Counted from the first letter of the stretch, positions 1 through 11,967 are shown. The stretch is DNA of 64,000 bases from Chlorops oryzae (GCA_020466095.1 CM035808.1:8835012-8899011); one strand, 5' to 3'. The notes: generated by a model not told the origin, from the sequence alone. Translations and numbers: made by a program.

Positions 1-1169
1 GCTTATGTGATTTAAAAATTTTCTCAGTTTTCTGTATACATAACAGAGTTCTGGAAACTTCTTGAAAAATTTATTGCATACTTAAAGTGCAAGTACAATT
101 TGCATTTTTAAATGTACATTGATAATATCTGTGCCAATTGATCATAACTTTTTAAGTCAAAAACCGTTGTTTCGCGAAAATTCTCTTTAAATTTTGCACG
201 CCTTCTCTTGCTAAACGATGTTTTATTTAGAAAAATGATAGGAACACAAGTGTTAAACCATAACATGGGCCGGTTTAAAAGAATTGCACCAGTACCAATG
301 ACTGTTATTTCTCATAAGTCACCTGGCACAGATATTATAATATTAATTGGTCAGTAATTATCATTCATTAAGCAGCCAACTATTGTGTTCTTTTAGAGTA
401 AACACTTGTCCATCGTCACGATTCGCGAAATTCTCAAAATTTTAATTTTCCCTATTTAGGATTGCGTACTTAGCAACCAAAAAAAATCCTCTATTGAGAT
501 TAAAATGTTACCATGGACATAATTTGCAAAATTCTCAAAACTAAAATTTTCACTATTTGGGATTGTGCATTCAGCAGCCAAATATGCTGCTTTATTAGGG
601 TTAAAATTCGACCATGGCCACCATTCGCGAAATTTGCAAATATTTGATTTTCACTAATTTATATTGTTTTTTTAGCAACCAAAAATAATCCTCTATTGAG
701 TTTAAAATTTGACCACGACCTCAACACGCGAAATTCGCGAATTTTAGATTTTAACTATTTTAAAGTGTTTACTCTAAAAGAACACAATAGTTGGCTGCTT
801 AATGAATGATAATTACTGACCAATTTATATTATAATATCTGTGCCAGGTGACTTATGAGAAATAACAGTCATTGGTACTGGTGCAATTCTTTTAAACCGG
901 CCCATGTTATGGTTTAACACTTGTGTTCCTATCATTTTTCTAAATAAAACATCGTTTAGCAAGAGAAGGCGTGCAAAATTTAAAGAGAATTTTCGCGAAA
1001 CAACGTTTTTGACTTAAAAAGTTATGATCAATTGGCACAGTATATTATCAATGTACATTTAAAAATGCAAATTGTACTTGCACTTTAAGTATGCAATAAA
1101 TTTTTCAAGAAGTTTCCAGAACTCTGTTATGTATACAGAAAACTGAGAAAATTTTTAAATCACATAAGC
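1..1169. mobile_element. Foldback element with 405-bp inverted arms
   Basis: Bases 1-405 and 765-1169 are reverse complements in perfect register (1 pairs with 1169, 405 with 765), with only scattered mismatches. The 359-bp loop holds about three imperfect direct repeats of roughly 102 bp, each with a variant of ATTCGCGAAATTCTCAAAA followed by AGCAACCAAA and CTCTATTGAG. There is no coding capacity. The left end coincides with the window edge, so the true terminus and target duplication cannot be seen. The class (foldback or long-TIR MITE) is inference. Confidence 0.85.
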
Positions 1170-1370
1170 AAAGACTGTTAAAAATATACCCCTTTATGTA
1201 TGCAACACATTGTTTTTAGGTTATTACGTTACCACCGCGAAAGTAAATAAAAATTTTAATATTTACACGCTTTAACAAACACACAGTCTATCAAACTGCA
1301 TCATTACTTTTTCATAGTTTTATAGTAACTTAAGAAGTTATGACACTTTTTTTATGCTGTTAAAGTAAAA

Positions 1371-1805
1371 TTAAAATTTGTCCATATCGTTTTTAAGCTC
1401 AATTGCGTGATGCATGTTCACATGTTCTGCGTAGGTGTAGAAGCAGCGGTGACGGAAGGGTTTGTTGCAATAGACGCAACCGCGCTTGAATATGCTTATA
1501 TGATTGTTTAAGTGATTTGGTGTAACGTTTTGCATTTGGCAAATTGGGCAATTTATTGTCGAATTGGCGGAGGAATTTTTATTTATATTGTAATATAAAA
1601 TATCCTTTATAAATTTGTCCAGTTCATCCGTTCGAAAAAACTGTGAGCCCTCAGAAATTTTCCTGATTTTCTTCATTTCTTCCATTGCAATTATTTTTCT
1701 TTCTTCCGGACCTTTACCCTCCATCCGGGCGGCCATTGAAGGCCCCAGTTGTCCTTCGAACACGTAGTCATAGTCTTTTATTTCACTGACGTTTTTCACA
1801 TTCAT
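1371..1805 (-). CDS. Small protein with paired C2H2-like zinc-finger motifs
   Basis: Uninterrupted 144-residue frame starting MNVKNVSEIKDYDYVF. The first two thirds are charged and have no recognisable fold. The C-terminal third has a CPIC...HLNNH motif (about residues 86-102) and then CVYCNKPFRHRCFY...HVNMHH (about 110-132), consistent with two atypical zinc fingers. Its ATG lies 185 bp from the ATG of the PHD gene on the other strand, so the two probably share a bidirectional promoter. I do not recognise the family; a single-exon nucleic-acid-binding protein is the best guess. The GC-balanced coding sequence among AT-rich DNA supports a real gene. Confidence 0.6.
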   Translation of the reverse strand: MNVKNVSEIKDYDYVFEGQLGPSMAARMEGKGPEERKIIAMEEMKKIRKISEGSQFFRTDELDKFIKDILYYNINKNSSANSTINCPICQMQNVTPNHLNNHISIFKRGCVYCNKPFRHRCFYTYAEHVNMHHAIELKNDMDKF

Positions 1806-1990
1806 TTTCCTTCAAATGTCGCAATTTTTACTAGTATGAATAAGTCACGTCTTGTCGCTAATATACTGCGAATGCGCGCATGGTTGCATGGTTGCAAATT
1901 TATTGCTTGCTCTATAAAAATTGTCATCAGATGGCGCTGCAGTGCTTTTTTTTACTCATTTCTATAAGTTTATTTGAACAATAAGCAAGG

Positions 1991-2680
1991 ATGGCCCCGC
2001 GGCGAAAAGCCAAACGAGAAGTAACGCAAGAAGGAGAAAAAGTAACTCCTGCTTATAGAAGGAAAAAGGCCCAGGAATTCAAACTTGATTTGAGCAAAAT
2101 TAAAATTGGTATGATTAAAATAGGTTAAATAAAAGCTCGTTGAATTGCGGAATTAGCAAATATATATAATATATAATATTAATATATATATATATATATA
2201 GTATGTATGTATGTAGATATGTATATATGTAATTTTATATGTTAGATCTTTGTGCTTTGGACGGAACCAAGCGGTTAGTGGAAGAGGCGGAGGGGATTTT
2301 GACGCGCTACCTTCGTGCAAACGAACATGTCGAGGAAGAAAAAGAAGAAGACCTCTTGAATGTTTTGCAGGCAGCTCGGTCCCTGAAGGTGCTACTGGAA
2401 TGCAAAAACACCATGGGCATGCGCAGCATGCGGGAAATAGTTTTTGGCAGCTATTGCTTTTGCAATATAGTAAGTAAGCGTGTAAAGTTGTCTTTTCAGG
2501 TCTTTTCATTAGTATTTGTATTTGTAGACGGACGATGAAACAAAGGATGACTACATCCAATGTGCTGAAAAATATTGCCCCATTCAGTGGTTCCACCAAG
2601 AATGCATGGGGCTTACAAAAGAAAATATTCCAAAGGGTTCGTGGTGGTGCCCGTTGTGCACTGCCACTATTTTAAAATAA
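1991..2680 (+). CDS. PHD-finger protein, 164 aa, three exons
   Basis: Exons 1991-2108, 2246-2469 and 2528-2680; introns of 137 and 58 bp with GT...AG ends and matching phases (1 and 0). The N-terminus is basic (MAPRRKAKREV), the middle acidic and helical, and the C-terminus is a PHD zinc finger. Its ligands read CFC, then C-x4-C, FH-x2-C and WWCPLC, the C4HC3 order, and an aromatic residue precedes the last pair. The spacing and the CPIQWFHQEC motif resemble ING-type PHD fingers, which read histone H3 methylation, but there is no ING N-terminal domain. A nuclear chromatin role is inferred. An AATAAA overlaps the stop region. The gene is head-to-head with the small zinc-finger gene on the other strand. 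Confidence 0.75.
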
Positions 2681-3235
2681 ATGTCATATAAAAAAATCTA
2701 TTAGAAGTCTTTTACATTTTGGCGCTTTTCACAGCGGTTTGGTGTAACTCATATACATGTATAAGTGTTCGTCAAATATTTTTTGTTAAAACTCAGTTTT
2801 TTCGACTAAAATATGGTTTTTATATAATATCAAAAATCTTTACGTGAAATTTTCCTTTTGTTCTTCAACAACGCTAAAGAAGAGCACTCATGCGTCGAAT
2901 ATGACCGAATGTTTGTTTACAAAACAGAACAGCTGATATGAACTTTTCAGTGATGTAGAAAAAATTCTAGCTCGATACCAAACTAATGGCTCAAGTACTT
3001 ATAACAAATCATGCTAAAATGAATACAAAAACTACTTATTTTTCGAATTCCTCTCTTGAAAAGGGCACAGTATTGCATAATCTTTCATCAAAAACCTAAA
3101 GGGTTGTATACTAAAAAGAAAACATTAAAAAATTTCAACGCATGAATTCTTAGTTACAAAATTGAGTGAGTACTCAAAACATTCTAGCATCACTAATTCG
3201 GTTGTTGTTGGGAGTGCCACATATAGTAATATATG
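2681..3235. other. Intergenic, no feature seen
   Basis: AT-rich DNA between the PHD gene and the first tandem unit. I see no coding frame, RNA gene or inverted repeat. Its right end is the breakpoint where sequence shared with units 2 and 3 begins. Confidence 0.5.
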
Positions 3236-3275
3236 GTTTTAAGCAAAAGTTCAGAAAAATCCCACGGCGAAAAAT

Positions 3276-4414
3276 ATGGAAAATTTAAAAAATGTGGTAG
3301 ATGATCGCAAAAGCGGCGTGAAATGTATAATTGATTGTTGTCAACGAAGTTACAGGGTTGGGTCAGAAGATTTCTCTGTTAGACTATTTAGATTCCCTAA
3401 AAATGAAGAAACGCGGAAAATATGGATGGAAAAGTGCAACCTCTCGAGAGTGACTGCTCCGAAAAAAATGCCAATTTGCGACCGTCATTTTGAAATGAAG
3501 TACTTGGGGAAAAAATATCTCAAATCAAATGCTATTCCGACGTTGAACCTTTCAGAAGGAAATCTTCTTTTACCGGCAGAATCTACAATTTTGGAAAATG
3601 TTTATGATTTTGTAGAGGATGCGGAAGGTTTGACAGAATTTCAAGCGGGACGAGCTCATAAACAGAGCGAATCGCATGCACAGAAATCATCGTCCACCTC
3701 AAATTTGTGTGAAAATTGCATCAAGAGCGCAAAAATGAATCTTTTTATCGTAAAATGCAATACAAGGAGGCAATTGAACTAAGGAAACAAATAGAAAAGT
3801 ACAAGCGTCTTGCAAAACAATTCACGATTCAAAATGATTTGTTGCGAAAGGAAAGAAAAAAGAATTTGATTTTGAAACAGGCTTGTAAAAAATCGAAGAA
3901 TGTTTCTTTTGCCATTGATAGTTTGCCGCATGTTTCCGAAAAAAGTAAAGTTTTTTGTAAAATGCTTGTAAGCGATAAAAAGATATGGAACACTGAAGAA
4001 AAGGTTATTTCCCAAAGCATACATTTTTACTCTGCCAGAACTTATGATTTCTTACGAAATGACCTGAAATTAAATCTGCCATCCAAGGCATCATTAGCGC
4101 GGTGGGCCCCCTTTAAAGCATGTGACACCAGGACTAAACACAGCTTTGCTTAGCAATTTAAAAACAATTTTTTCGAATATGGACGATAGAAATAGGGAAG
4201 CAGTTCTTTTGTTTGACGAATTTTCAATAAAAAGAGCCCTTCAATACAATATTGTTTGGATGAAACTCAGCGCTTTGTTGACAATGGAATTGAAAACACT
4301 GAAAAGGCATACGAAAATAATTCGTCAACGCAGGCGTGCATAAAGTTAGCAATAGCGCAACCGAAGGGGTACCCCCGAAATAAACATAAGTCTCTCAATA
4401 AAGTTTTTTATATA
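3276..4414 (+). pseudogene. Truncated P-element-like THAP gene, copy 1
   Basis: Encodes the same protein as copy 3 but in several frames. Against copies 2 and 3 there is a missing base near 3733, an extra C in a C-run near 4110, a missing T near 4257 and an extra T near 4410, all in short homopolymers. The THAP zinc finger (residues 1-90: C17, C21 or C22, C68, H71, AIPTL motif) is intact in the first 168-residue frame. The upstream TATA segment seen before copies 2 and 3 is absent here, so this copy may lack its promoter. It is either a decayed copy or partly an artefact of base-calling errors. Confidence 0.7.
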
Positions 4415-4583
4415 GGACTAAAATTTTGAAAATTTTTAATTTTTATTGAATAAATAAAAAGGCTACCTCATATTTTGTATTGAAATCAAACGCATAGTAA
4501 ATATGTATTTATATGACTTTCATAAGAACTTTTTACGCAGACCCTTGAAAAAAAATGTTAACTCCGTGCCTTAAAGACATTGG

Positions 4584-4952
4584 TTGTTTTACGTTATCAT
4601 TTGCCTTCTGTATTTCTTTCCATTTCTTTGCTTAAGCATGACAATGTCATTAGAATTTAGAAGTACTCTAACTTTCCCCTTGACATCATCGGTGAAAACA
4701 TTAATGAATTTTTTCCTTTATGCGAAAAAGTCCGGCTGGGGTTTGGTTATTTTTCTACTATTACACGTGGTATATTCTCTCCATGATATGCATGAAACTC
4801 AGAAAGAGGGAAGTGAGAAAATTGCGAAATGCCGTTACGTTCAATCAAGAGTAACTGAGCCTTTACTATTGATTTGTTTCTACACGAGTAAGCATCAAAT
4901 ATTAAATAAAGCGTTTAAGCAGGATTACATAAGATCCTTCGCTTTTTATTAG
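4584..4952 (+). other. Repeated 122-codon open frame of unknown nature
   Basis: An open frame of 122 codons follows each P-like copy (4584-4952, 13401-13769, 21057-21425). It is hydrophobic at the start and ends QDYIRSFAFY. Because the units are recent duplicates, its conservation is weak evidence for coding. The first half differs by homopolymer shifts between units. I recognise no domain and would not call it a gene without transcript support. Confidence 0.15.
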
Positions 4953-5006
4953 ATAATTATTTTGGTGCCTCCTGTGAGGAACTCATCGGCTTTGGCGTGA
5001 TATACA

Positions 5007-5233
5007 ACCCGATTCTGAATATTCCTGGGGAACAAATTACCGGGGAATTTACTTTTCTCGAGACTAAAATTCTCCTTTTTTAAATAGATAGGGTAAGGAA
5101 AATTATGGGTTTGGGTCAAATACCCATTACCCATCAAATTCCTTCCCAAAAATATTTAAAAAAGAGGAATTTTACTCTCGAGAAAAGCAAATTCCCCAGG
5201 AATTTGTTCCCCAGGAATATTCAGAATCGGGCT
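5007..5233. mobile_element. MITE with CCCGATTCTGAATATTCC ends (unit 1)
   Basis: Terminal inverted repeats begin (A)CCCGATTCTGAATATTCC and end GGAATATTCAGAATCGGGCT. A second inverted block contains TTTACTTTTCTCGAGA. It is about 227 bp and non-coding. Equivalent copies lie at 13824-14050 and 21480-21706 in the other units, and a separate copy in the opposite orientation lies at 28070-28298, which proves dispersal independent of the array. Confidence 0.8.
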
Positions 5234-6719
5234 GATAGTGATTGATCATTTTCATAGAAAATTGAATTGTATATGCAACATTACATTGAAAATGGCAACA
5301 AAACACTGTAAGTTTAAATTTATGTATTATATGCTGTTTGCGTTTTTATTCGTTGCACGTGCAGTTCAGTGCTTATAGAACTGCTTTAATAATTGAAGAA
5401 ATTGCAATTTACTTATTTCAGTTGATAAAAGCATTTCCGGAATGAGACATTATGCTGACTCACTGAGAGAATTGCAGTTGCAGTATTATTTGCAATATGG
5501 CAGTGTGACGATCCACTTCAACAGAGTTCGATCTAAGTAGCTCAATTTGTATAAACAAATAGTTTTCATTATTGTAAATGAAAAAGAGAAAAGGAATATT
5601 CGGTGTTAGAGAAAATAAATTAGACTGAAATAAATTACTTCCTTTTAATTAAGTTGTTCTTCCTTCTGGGTAAGAAGGATTTTAGAAGAGTGAAAGGAAC
5701 CGGGCTCTTTTGGTAGTCACAATCCAGCGATACGAACGGAGGTCGCCTGCAAATTCGTAAGCCGGGGCATTGTGCATGTACGTGCACAAGGTGTTAGATT
5801 GAAGAAAAAGGAAGCGATTGAACGATTGCAACATCATTTCACACCTTTCTATAGAAACAATCGATTGAAAGATATCCCCACGAATGTTTTGTTAAAAGAG
5901 TTAATTGCGCATTCGATTTATCCTAAGGAGAGCAGAGACGAAATCGAAATTCAATTTAAAAAATATATTTCAGAAAAAAGTAAGAATAATAATTCAATAA
6001 TAATGGAAAATTTATATTAATGCATAAGAATGTTGAAATGTTTTCAGTTTTCAGGAATTCGTCTTCTTACGTACGTCCATCAACTGCAAGAAGACTTCTA
6101 GCTGCGCATGTAGCATTCAATGCAGATGGAGATGAATATGAAGAACAACCAAACCTGCAAACGAATTCATATCTGAACAACAAATCAAATGATGCTAATC
6201 AAATGCAGAACCGCGGTTTATGGACTTCAGAATTTACTGAAAATTTCTTAATACATTTAAAACTTAAAATTAAAAAGTTATACGACTTTTCAAAAGGTAA
6301 CTATTTTTTAATAATAATAAATTTTAATTGAGGGTAGAAATACATTATCCTTAGACATGTTATGTCTCACACTTTCGTTCTATGTTCAATAATCTGTTAT
6401 TCATTTATTTATTTAGTTCCATTTTAATTTCAGTTCAAACTGACGGAGAACAATGTACATACAAGAATTTAAATAACTCTTTGCGAAAAATTTATAATAG
6501 CCTTAAAAACACTGGCAAGAAATCCACATTCTGTTATTGCGAACATGTATGTTAATATACGATTACATTACAGGACTAAATTATTTATATATATGTATAT
6601 ATTTCAGGACTCAAGTGAACCAATCATATTATGCTCCAATTCCGACAAATGTTTTTTGCTATTTTTTCACAAAAATTGCACAACAAACAAAAACAATGAA
6701 AATTTAAACTGGGTATGTC

Positions 6720-9700
6720 TAATGATACCAACTGTTTGGGAAGAAAAAGCAGAACTTCGGCCACAAATCGAATTCAAAAGGCAGAACTATTCAGAACATG
6801 GGCTAGAAAAATCAGAACATAAATCAGAACAAAAATCAGACTACATTTTAAAATCTGAATGTACATTTTAGTACATTTTTTACACCTCTAGGCAAATCTT
6901 AACAAAAATAAGGGCCAGTTATTAAAACATTAGGGAAATCAAACCAAATTAACCTTATTTTTGAGAGCACTTTTATTAAAACAACAATAAAACCTAAACC
7001 TCAGGATTCTGCTGAACATAAAAAAAAATACATTTCCATAACAATTAAAACTTTTATATCCCCGATACTGGCTACTCATCTTCTTCTGAATCATTTATGC
7101 ACACCGATATAAGACTTTCCTCCAGTGCACTATGTGCCAGCTGGCCGCTTTTTTTGACAAAAAGTCGAAATTTTTGTGTAGTAATTTGGAAAAAATTAGT
7201 ATGCATATAGTAAGAAAATACTCTGACCATTATAAAAACGACTTCATTTTTTTCTATTGGTAACCCTTTTAATTTGACAGCCTGTCAAAGTTCACAAAGC
7301 AAACAACGTGCGGCTTGGCGTTCCAAATAATTGAAATTAAGTGAATTGTCTGTTCAAATTTTTTAATCAATTTCTTCGAAACTAAATTTTTTTAAATAGG
7401 ATAGTAGCATTCAGGTATGTATGTACATTGTACAATAAAGCCTCATCACTCTTTTGTGTGGGTTTTTTTTTAGTATATGAAACAAGTTAAGCTAAACACT
7501 TGAAGCTTTTTTAAATAAATTTTGGAATTTTCCTTATGTTCTGTGAGAACAAAAAATATGAAGCAGTCCTCGGCAGTCCATAAAACCTATACAGAAATGA
7601 AGCTTCAGACTGTTGTCTATTAAGTCCCAAACAAAACGAACTCACACACCGATTTTCATTGAAAAAAATTAGGAATTGCGGATTTTGGACGCTTTTATGT
7701 GTTGTCCCGAACACACGCTAGTACTGGAGGTACCCTTAAAAATCTTCCAATAAAAATTTAATTTTAAAATCGATCTAAGAGTTGTTCTCTGCACCTTTGT
7801 GCAAAAATTCGATGCTCTTTCTCCTTTTCTAGACTTTTTGCCAAAAAAATGACATTCTAGCCCTTAGTGCAGTGGTGGCTTGCTGAAGTGCTTGTGCTGT
7901 TAGCACTTGCAGTGGCTGCCGTTACTTCTTTGCTTGCTTTAAAATCATATTTCGATTGATCATGTAAAATTGCGTTTGTTCAAGCCAAGTATTACAGTAT
8001 GAGAAACGAGCTAATAGGCAATTCAACAAAGCTAATAGGCAATTCAACAAAGGCAACAACAACCACATGGCATACCAGGCAATCCACCACGATGCCTCTT
8101 TGGGCATTGTTGTCGTCTCTAGAAATTGGGCACATACAAGCAGTTAGTTTTTTTTAGGGATTTTTTTTCAATTATAACCGGAGAAAATCAGATATTATAA
8201 AGATTTTTTTAAGAATGATTGTACCATTTTAAACTGTAGAATTTATTTTAACATTTATTTTTTCGTTTTAGTAATAGAAAAATTCACGTACTACAAAAAA
8301 CTGATTTCCGAGTTTTTGGTCTTGTTTAATTTAGACGTTAGTGTGGCATCCATGGACAACAGATGGTGCCAAATGGAACGAGTCAATAGTGCAAATCGAT
8401 GGTGAAAATAGTAACCGACTACAATTTGAACGTTTAGCTTTTAGAAGTGAGACTTTCTGTCTGTCTGATTTTCAAAGGTACCTCTTCGTTGTAGGGTTTT
8501 TTATAAAAATTCATAAATGCTGCCCTAAAACCAAAATTTTTTTAAATACATAGTGGAATTATTTATTTGGATTTAGTTAAGGGCATAAAATGTAGAATCC
8601 AAATATAGAAAAGTGGCCGCGCCAAAAGGCGTTATTCGAAAATTGAATTTTACACCCAAAATTCAGATGGCGCTTGAAACAAAGACGACATAAATACTTC
8701 TTTTTTAATCGTTGACATCCTCTACAAAAATTGACTTAAGTGGACGAATTTTAAGGGTACCTCCAGCACTAAGGTCAGCCTCAAAGATCGTCTGAACTGC
8801 TATTAAGTCATAATCTGTCGAGATATTTGCATGAAATAAGGAATTGAGCTTATATTTAGCCTCCGATTAAAATCTTAATAGCTGTTTATCTGAGTGAGGT
8901 ATTCTATGGCCAGGTTCTCTGTCGAATTATCTTGCTTTTAATTTGGTTTTATTATGTTTTAAGAACTCTTTTGAGTACTCGGTTCAGTATCGATAAAAGC
9001 TTTGCGCTTAGAGTATTTGTGCATCGCTGACGAAGTCGTTCAATTTAAATGCGATATTGAATACTGATTTGGGGGGGTCGCAGATACTCAAATGTACTCT
9101 AAAATGAAGGAGCATTCCTACTTTGTTGTTTGCAACTTCAATTTTACTTAAAAGGGTCAAAATATAAAGTTACGGCATGTTTAAAAATCGCAAATTCTTT
9201 GACTTTTTTTGACAGTCAGCTGTTTTTACTCAACTTCACACACCTTTGGAGCCATATGCACTTTGAAGGCTTTCCCATACTGTAATATTGGTTCAAGCGA
9301 AGAAAACGAAGAAGAAAATGAATAAGCGAATAGGGATGTCACTGTATGTCTTATAGTGTTGCAATGTGCTTCGATATATATATGTATATGCTATCGATTA
9401 TTCGATTTTAAATTTAAAAAAAAATAATGGGTGATGTTCATTTAAATCAGTGCTTGCCAGCACGACCACTAGCACAATTTCTCTCATTCTTCACATGTAT
9501 GTGTGCTTAAGAGACTTCGTTCATTGCCGCTGCCAAACTGATTGAATTCTCTCGCTAACACAGACGCTGTGTGCGAGAAACAACAACAAAGAAACAACAA
9601 AGCCGCAATACTAGCTTTGTATGAAAGGTTTTACGCTGGCAAGCACTGATTTTAAATGAATGTTGGTGGACATGCGGATTCCCATATTGAGATATCGATG

Positions 9701-9825
9701 GAAAACAGAACAAATCAGAAACATTCCGGAAAATCAGAGTTCTGATTTTTCTTAAAACTAAATCAGAACTGGCTTCTGCAAATCAGAAACTTGTCCTGCC
9801 TAAATCAGAACAGTTGGTATCATTA
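6720..9825. mobile_element. hAT-like element inserted in the PHD exon (unit 1)
   Basis: Ends are TAATGATACCAACTG and its complement CAGTTGGTATCATTA. They are flanked by GGTATGTC (6712-6719) and GGTATGCC (9826-9833), an 8-bp target duplication with one mismatch. Both ends carry many subterminal TCAGAAC repeats, as in hAT elements. No transposase frame is visible, so it is non-autonomous. It carries nested insertions, including a 201-bp hAT MITE (9448-9648) and an inverted pair of GTACTGGAGGTACCCTTA-type blocks near 7723 and 8751. Confidence 0.75.
9448..9648. mobile_element. Nested 201-bp hAT MITE (unit 1)
   Basis: Ends CAGTGCTTGCCAGC...GCTGGCAAGCACTG. The flank is ATTTAAAT on the left; on the right it has one extra T here but is an exact ATTTAAAT duplication in unit 2 (16938-16945 and 17149-17156). 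The 8-bp duplication and CAGTG ends fit hAT. It sits inside the larger hAT-like element and so inserted later. Confidence 0.8.
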
Positions 9826-10246
9826 GGTATGCCCAATTTGCATTGCTAATCAGTTGATAGTAAGTTATAATAAATATTAAATATTTATATATTAATATAT
9901 ATTAAAAATATATTCAAAAGGAAAAGTACAAATTATAATATAACGAGATCGTGGAGAAAAAGGGAACATGGACGGATGGAGCAGAACATAAATTTTTAAA
10001 TAATATAATATAATACAATAATTGTTACGTGATATGCCTACAAAGAAAAGAAAAATGTGAGAATAGAAAAGTGTAAAATATGAATTTTTTTAAATATAAA
10101 AAAAAAATCAAAAGAATTCCAAGTGTTTCTACCTACGGCAAGTGACGACCTAATCAAGTAAATACGTACCACTGACAAACACATCTACACTTCATGAACA
10201 TACATAATATCACACCTTAATCTACTCCTAGAAAGACACAAAAATC

Positions 10247-10384
10247 ATGAGCTCCACGGCAGAAAAGTTGGCTCTAATCAATAATCGAATGCATGCTAAG
10301 ACGATCCAAAGGGCGAGTATAGTCAACAAAACAAAACTACTCCCAGCCGATATGATCGAGGATTACAAGAAAAAGGCTCAATAA
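10247..10384 (+). other. Short open frame, 45 codons, repeated in unit 2
   Basis: Starts MSSTAEKLALINNRM and ends DYKKKAQ; the same frame is at 17888-18025. It has an ATG, is basic, and could be an exon of a longer spliced gene, but I find no partner exons and recognise no family. Downstream (10757-11011 and 18332-18736) lie further open frames of unknown meaning. Confidence 0.2.
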
Positions 10385-11468
10385 AAAGATTTTGTGCTTA
10401 GCAGCTGTCATTTTCCGAAAACCATTCACTGTACTCTAAGTGTTTTTCGGTTTCAGAAATGCATTTTTAAAATATTTTTCCTTTAATTTGTGCAGAATGC
10501 GGAGTTTTATAAAAGAAACTTTTAAAAATCTCGAAGTGATTTCTTACTAATTTGAAGAAGAAGTCAGAAGGGGCCTTCAGTTTCAATGAATTACTCATAG
10601 AAGCATAGTTCTTATTTTGTAAAAATAACTCAGAGGAGTCGATATACTCTTCATCTTGTCTTAAGAGCTGTGAGTATTTCGTACAATCATGTTTTTGCAT
10701 GGTGAATATTTGAGTTCTTTAGAGCTTTTGACGTCATCCCTAACATCAGGCGCGATGTGAGCATGACATACGTCATATGCAGGATACTACGACACGACAT
10801 AGGCGTCAGTGAGCTAAATAAGTACTTAACATTTCCCATGCCCCATGTTTATAGAAATGCACGTGGGTATCAGCTGGCTGCTCTAATGCACACGCGAGAT
10901 AGATCCATAAGTAGTATACCCTCCATCCTACACACTCGGGAGGCTGCCCCCAGCGCATCGAACGTTCTTAAATACCGCAAAGAACATGCAGAGAAAAACT
11001 GGCGTACCTAAAACCACGTGAAACCAATCATGACGTTATACGCTATGCAACTTTTCAGATCGACATTAGTTACATATGGAAATGGTAGAACTCAACTATT
11101 AATCAACATTGTCTGTATTTGCGTGAATACTATCTAAATGCCGACGTGTATATACACATTTCATCGATTTATATAAGACGTTACTTATATATACAACGAT
11201 TCATTAGACTCAATCTGAGATAAGAATATATGTGATACCATCGATTTATTTACATCGCAAAAAGGTACATTTTCAATTTAATAGACACTATATGTCAAAT
11301 ACGGAAGACATACTAAATACTAAGGAAGAAGAAGCCAACGAACACATGACTGAAATTTTGAATTTTTGATGATTTTTGTTTTTGCTTTTGATTGAATATT
11401 GTCTACTTAATTTCTCTTGAATATATAATTAAAAATTTACTTCGCATCTTTCTAAGTCCCAATTTTTC

Positions 11469-11540
11469 CGCCTGCGACAGGAATCGAACTCGAGCCCTCC
11501 AGGTTACAACTCACAACACGCTCCCATTACGCCACGGAGC
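11469..11540 (-). repeat. tRNA-like block (SINE head) in unit 1
   Basis: On the minus strand it starts GCTCCGTGGCGTAATGGGAG, an A-box-like segment, and contains GAGTTCGATTCC, a B-box match, at the right spacing. The acceptor and T stems do not pair, so it is not a functional tRNA. A tRNA-derived SINE head or tRNA relic is the best reading. The same block occurs at about 19117-19188 in unit 2. Confidence 0.4.
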
Positions 11541-11689
11541 ATATTGTATATGGTTAAAATATGAAAATGCGAGTTCTCTTTCTTAAAGGTGTTAACGCTT
11601 TTGAAGGAACATTAGATAAATTTTAAGCTTAAAAAATTATTGGGAAAGTATTTTCAGTTTTTTTGAACCTGATGTTTTCTGCGTTATCT

Positions 11690-11927
11690 TGTCCATAATC
11701 CAAATGCAATTGTCAGAGAAAATTGCCTTTCTGTTGCAGCAGAGCTATGAGGCAACGATAATATATCGAAAACAAAATCTGACAATTCTTTTAGGAATAT
11801 TTCCTATTTGAATTTTGAATTTTGGAAATATTTTGAAAGGGAAAGTGTGAAACTGTGCTAAAACTACAATTAATAGCCAAATAAAAAATAAAATCGTCAA
11901 ATAGCCAAACGAATTTTTTGAAATCAA
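11690..11927 (-). pseudogene. hAT transposase C-terminal remnant
   Basis: On the minus strand the better copy in unit 2 (19332-19577) reads FDILSLPHSSAATERQFS, a typical hAT C-terminal dimerisation motif. In unit 1 the frame is broken just before it. Only about 80 residues remain, without the DDE core. Confidence 0.6.
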
Positions 11928-11967
11928 AAATAGCCAATTTTAGCTTATAATATCCATAGCGGCAAGT

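Larger units (their letters stand above)
5740..9870 (+). pseudogene. PHD-like gene of the array, unit 1, split by a hAT-like element
   Basis: Reconstructed exons: one ending at 5979, then 6048-6296, 6434-6546, and 6608 onward, joined by GT...AG introns in matching phases. The predicted product has a basic LKKKEAIERLQHHF segment reminiscent of a SAP helix, a long low-complexity stretch, and a C-terminal PHD-like cluster: CYC, C-x5-C, FFH-x2-C, NW. After NW-V the exon is interrupted at 6720; sequence after 9825 resumes with VCPICIANQL, supplying the final two cysteines. The first exon and start codon are unclear (stops upstream of 5740). It resembles the intact PHD gene at 1991-2680 in finger layout only. 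Function unknown. Confidence 0.5.

Noticed and set aside
2153..2599. 148-codon minus-strand frame over the PHD gene
   Set aside because: Overlaps the well-supported PHD exons on the plus strand and ends in a microsatellite translation.
7511..7714. 67-codon minus-strand frame conserved in units 1 and 2
   Set aside because: The units are recent duplicates, so sharing gives no evidence for coding; no motif and inside a non-autonomous hAT-like element.
11469..11540. Functional tRNA gene
   Set aside because: A- and B-box-like words exist but acceptor and T stems do not pair; treated as a SINE or tRNA relic.
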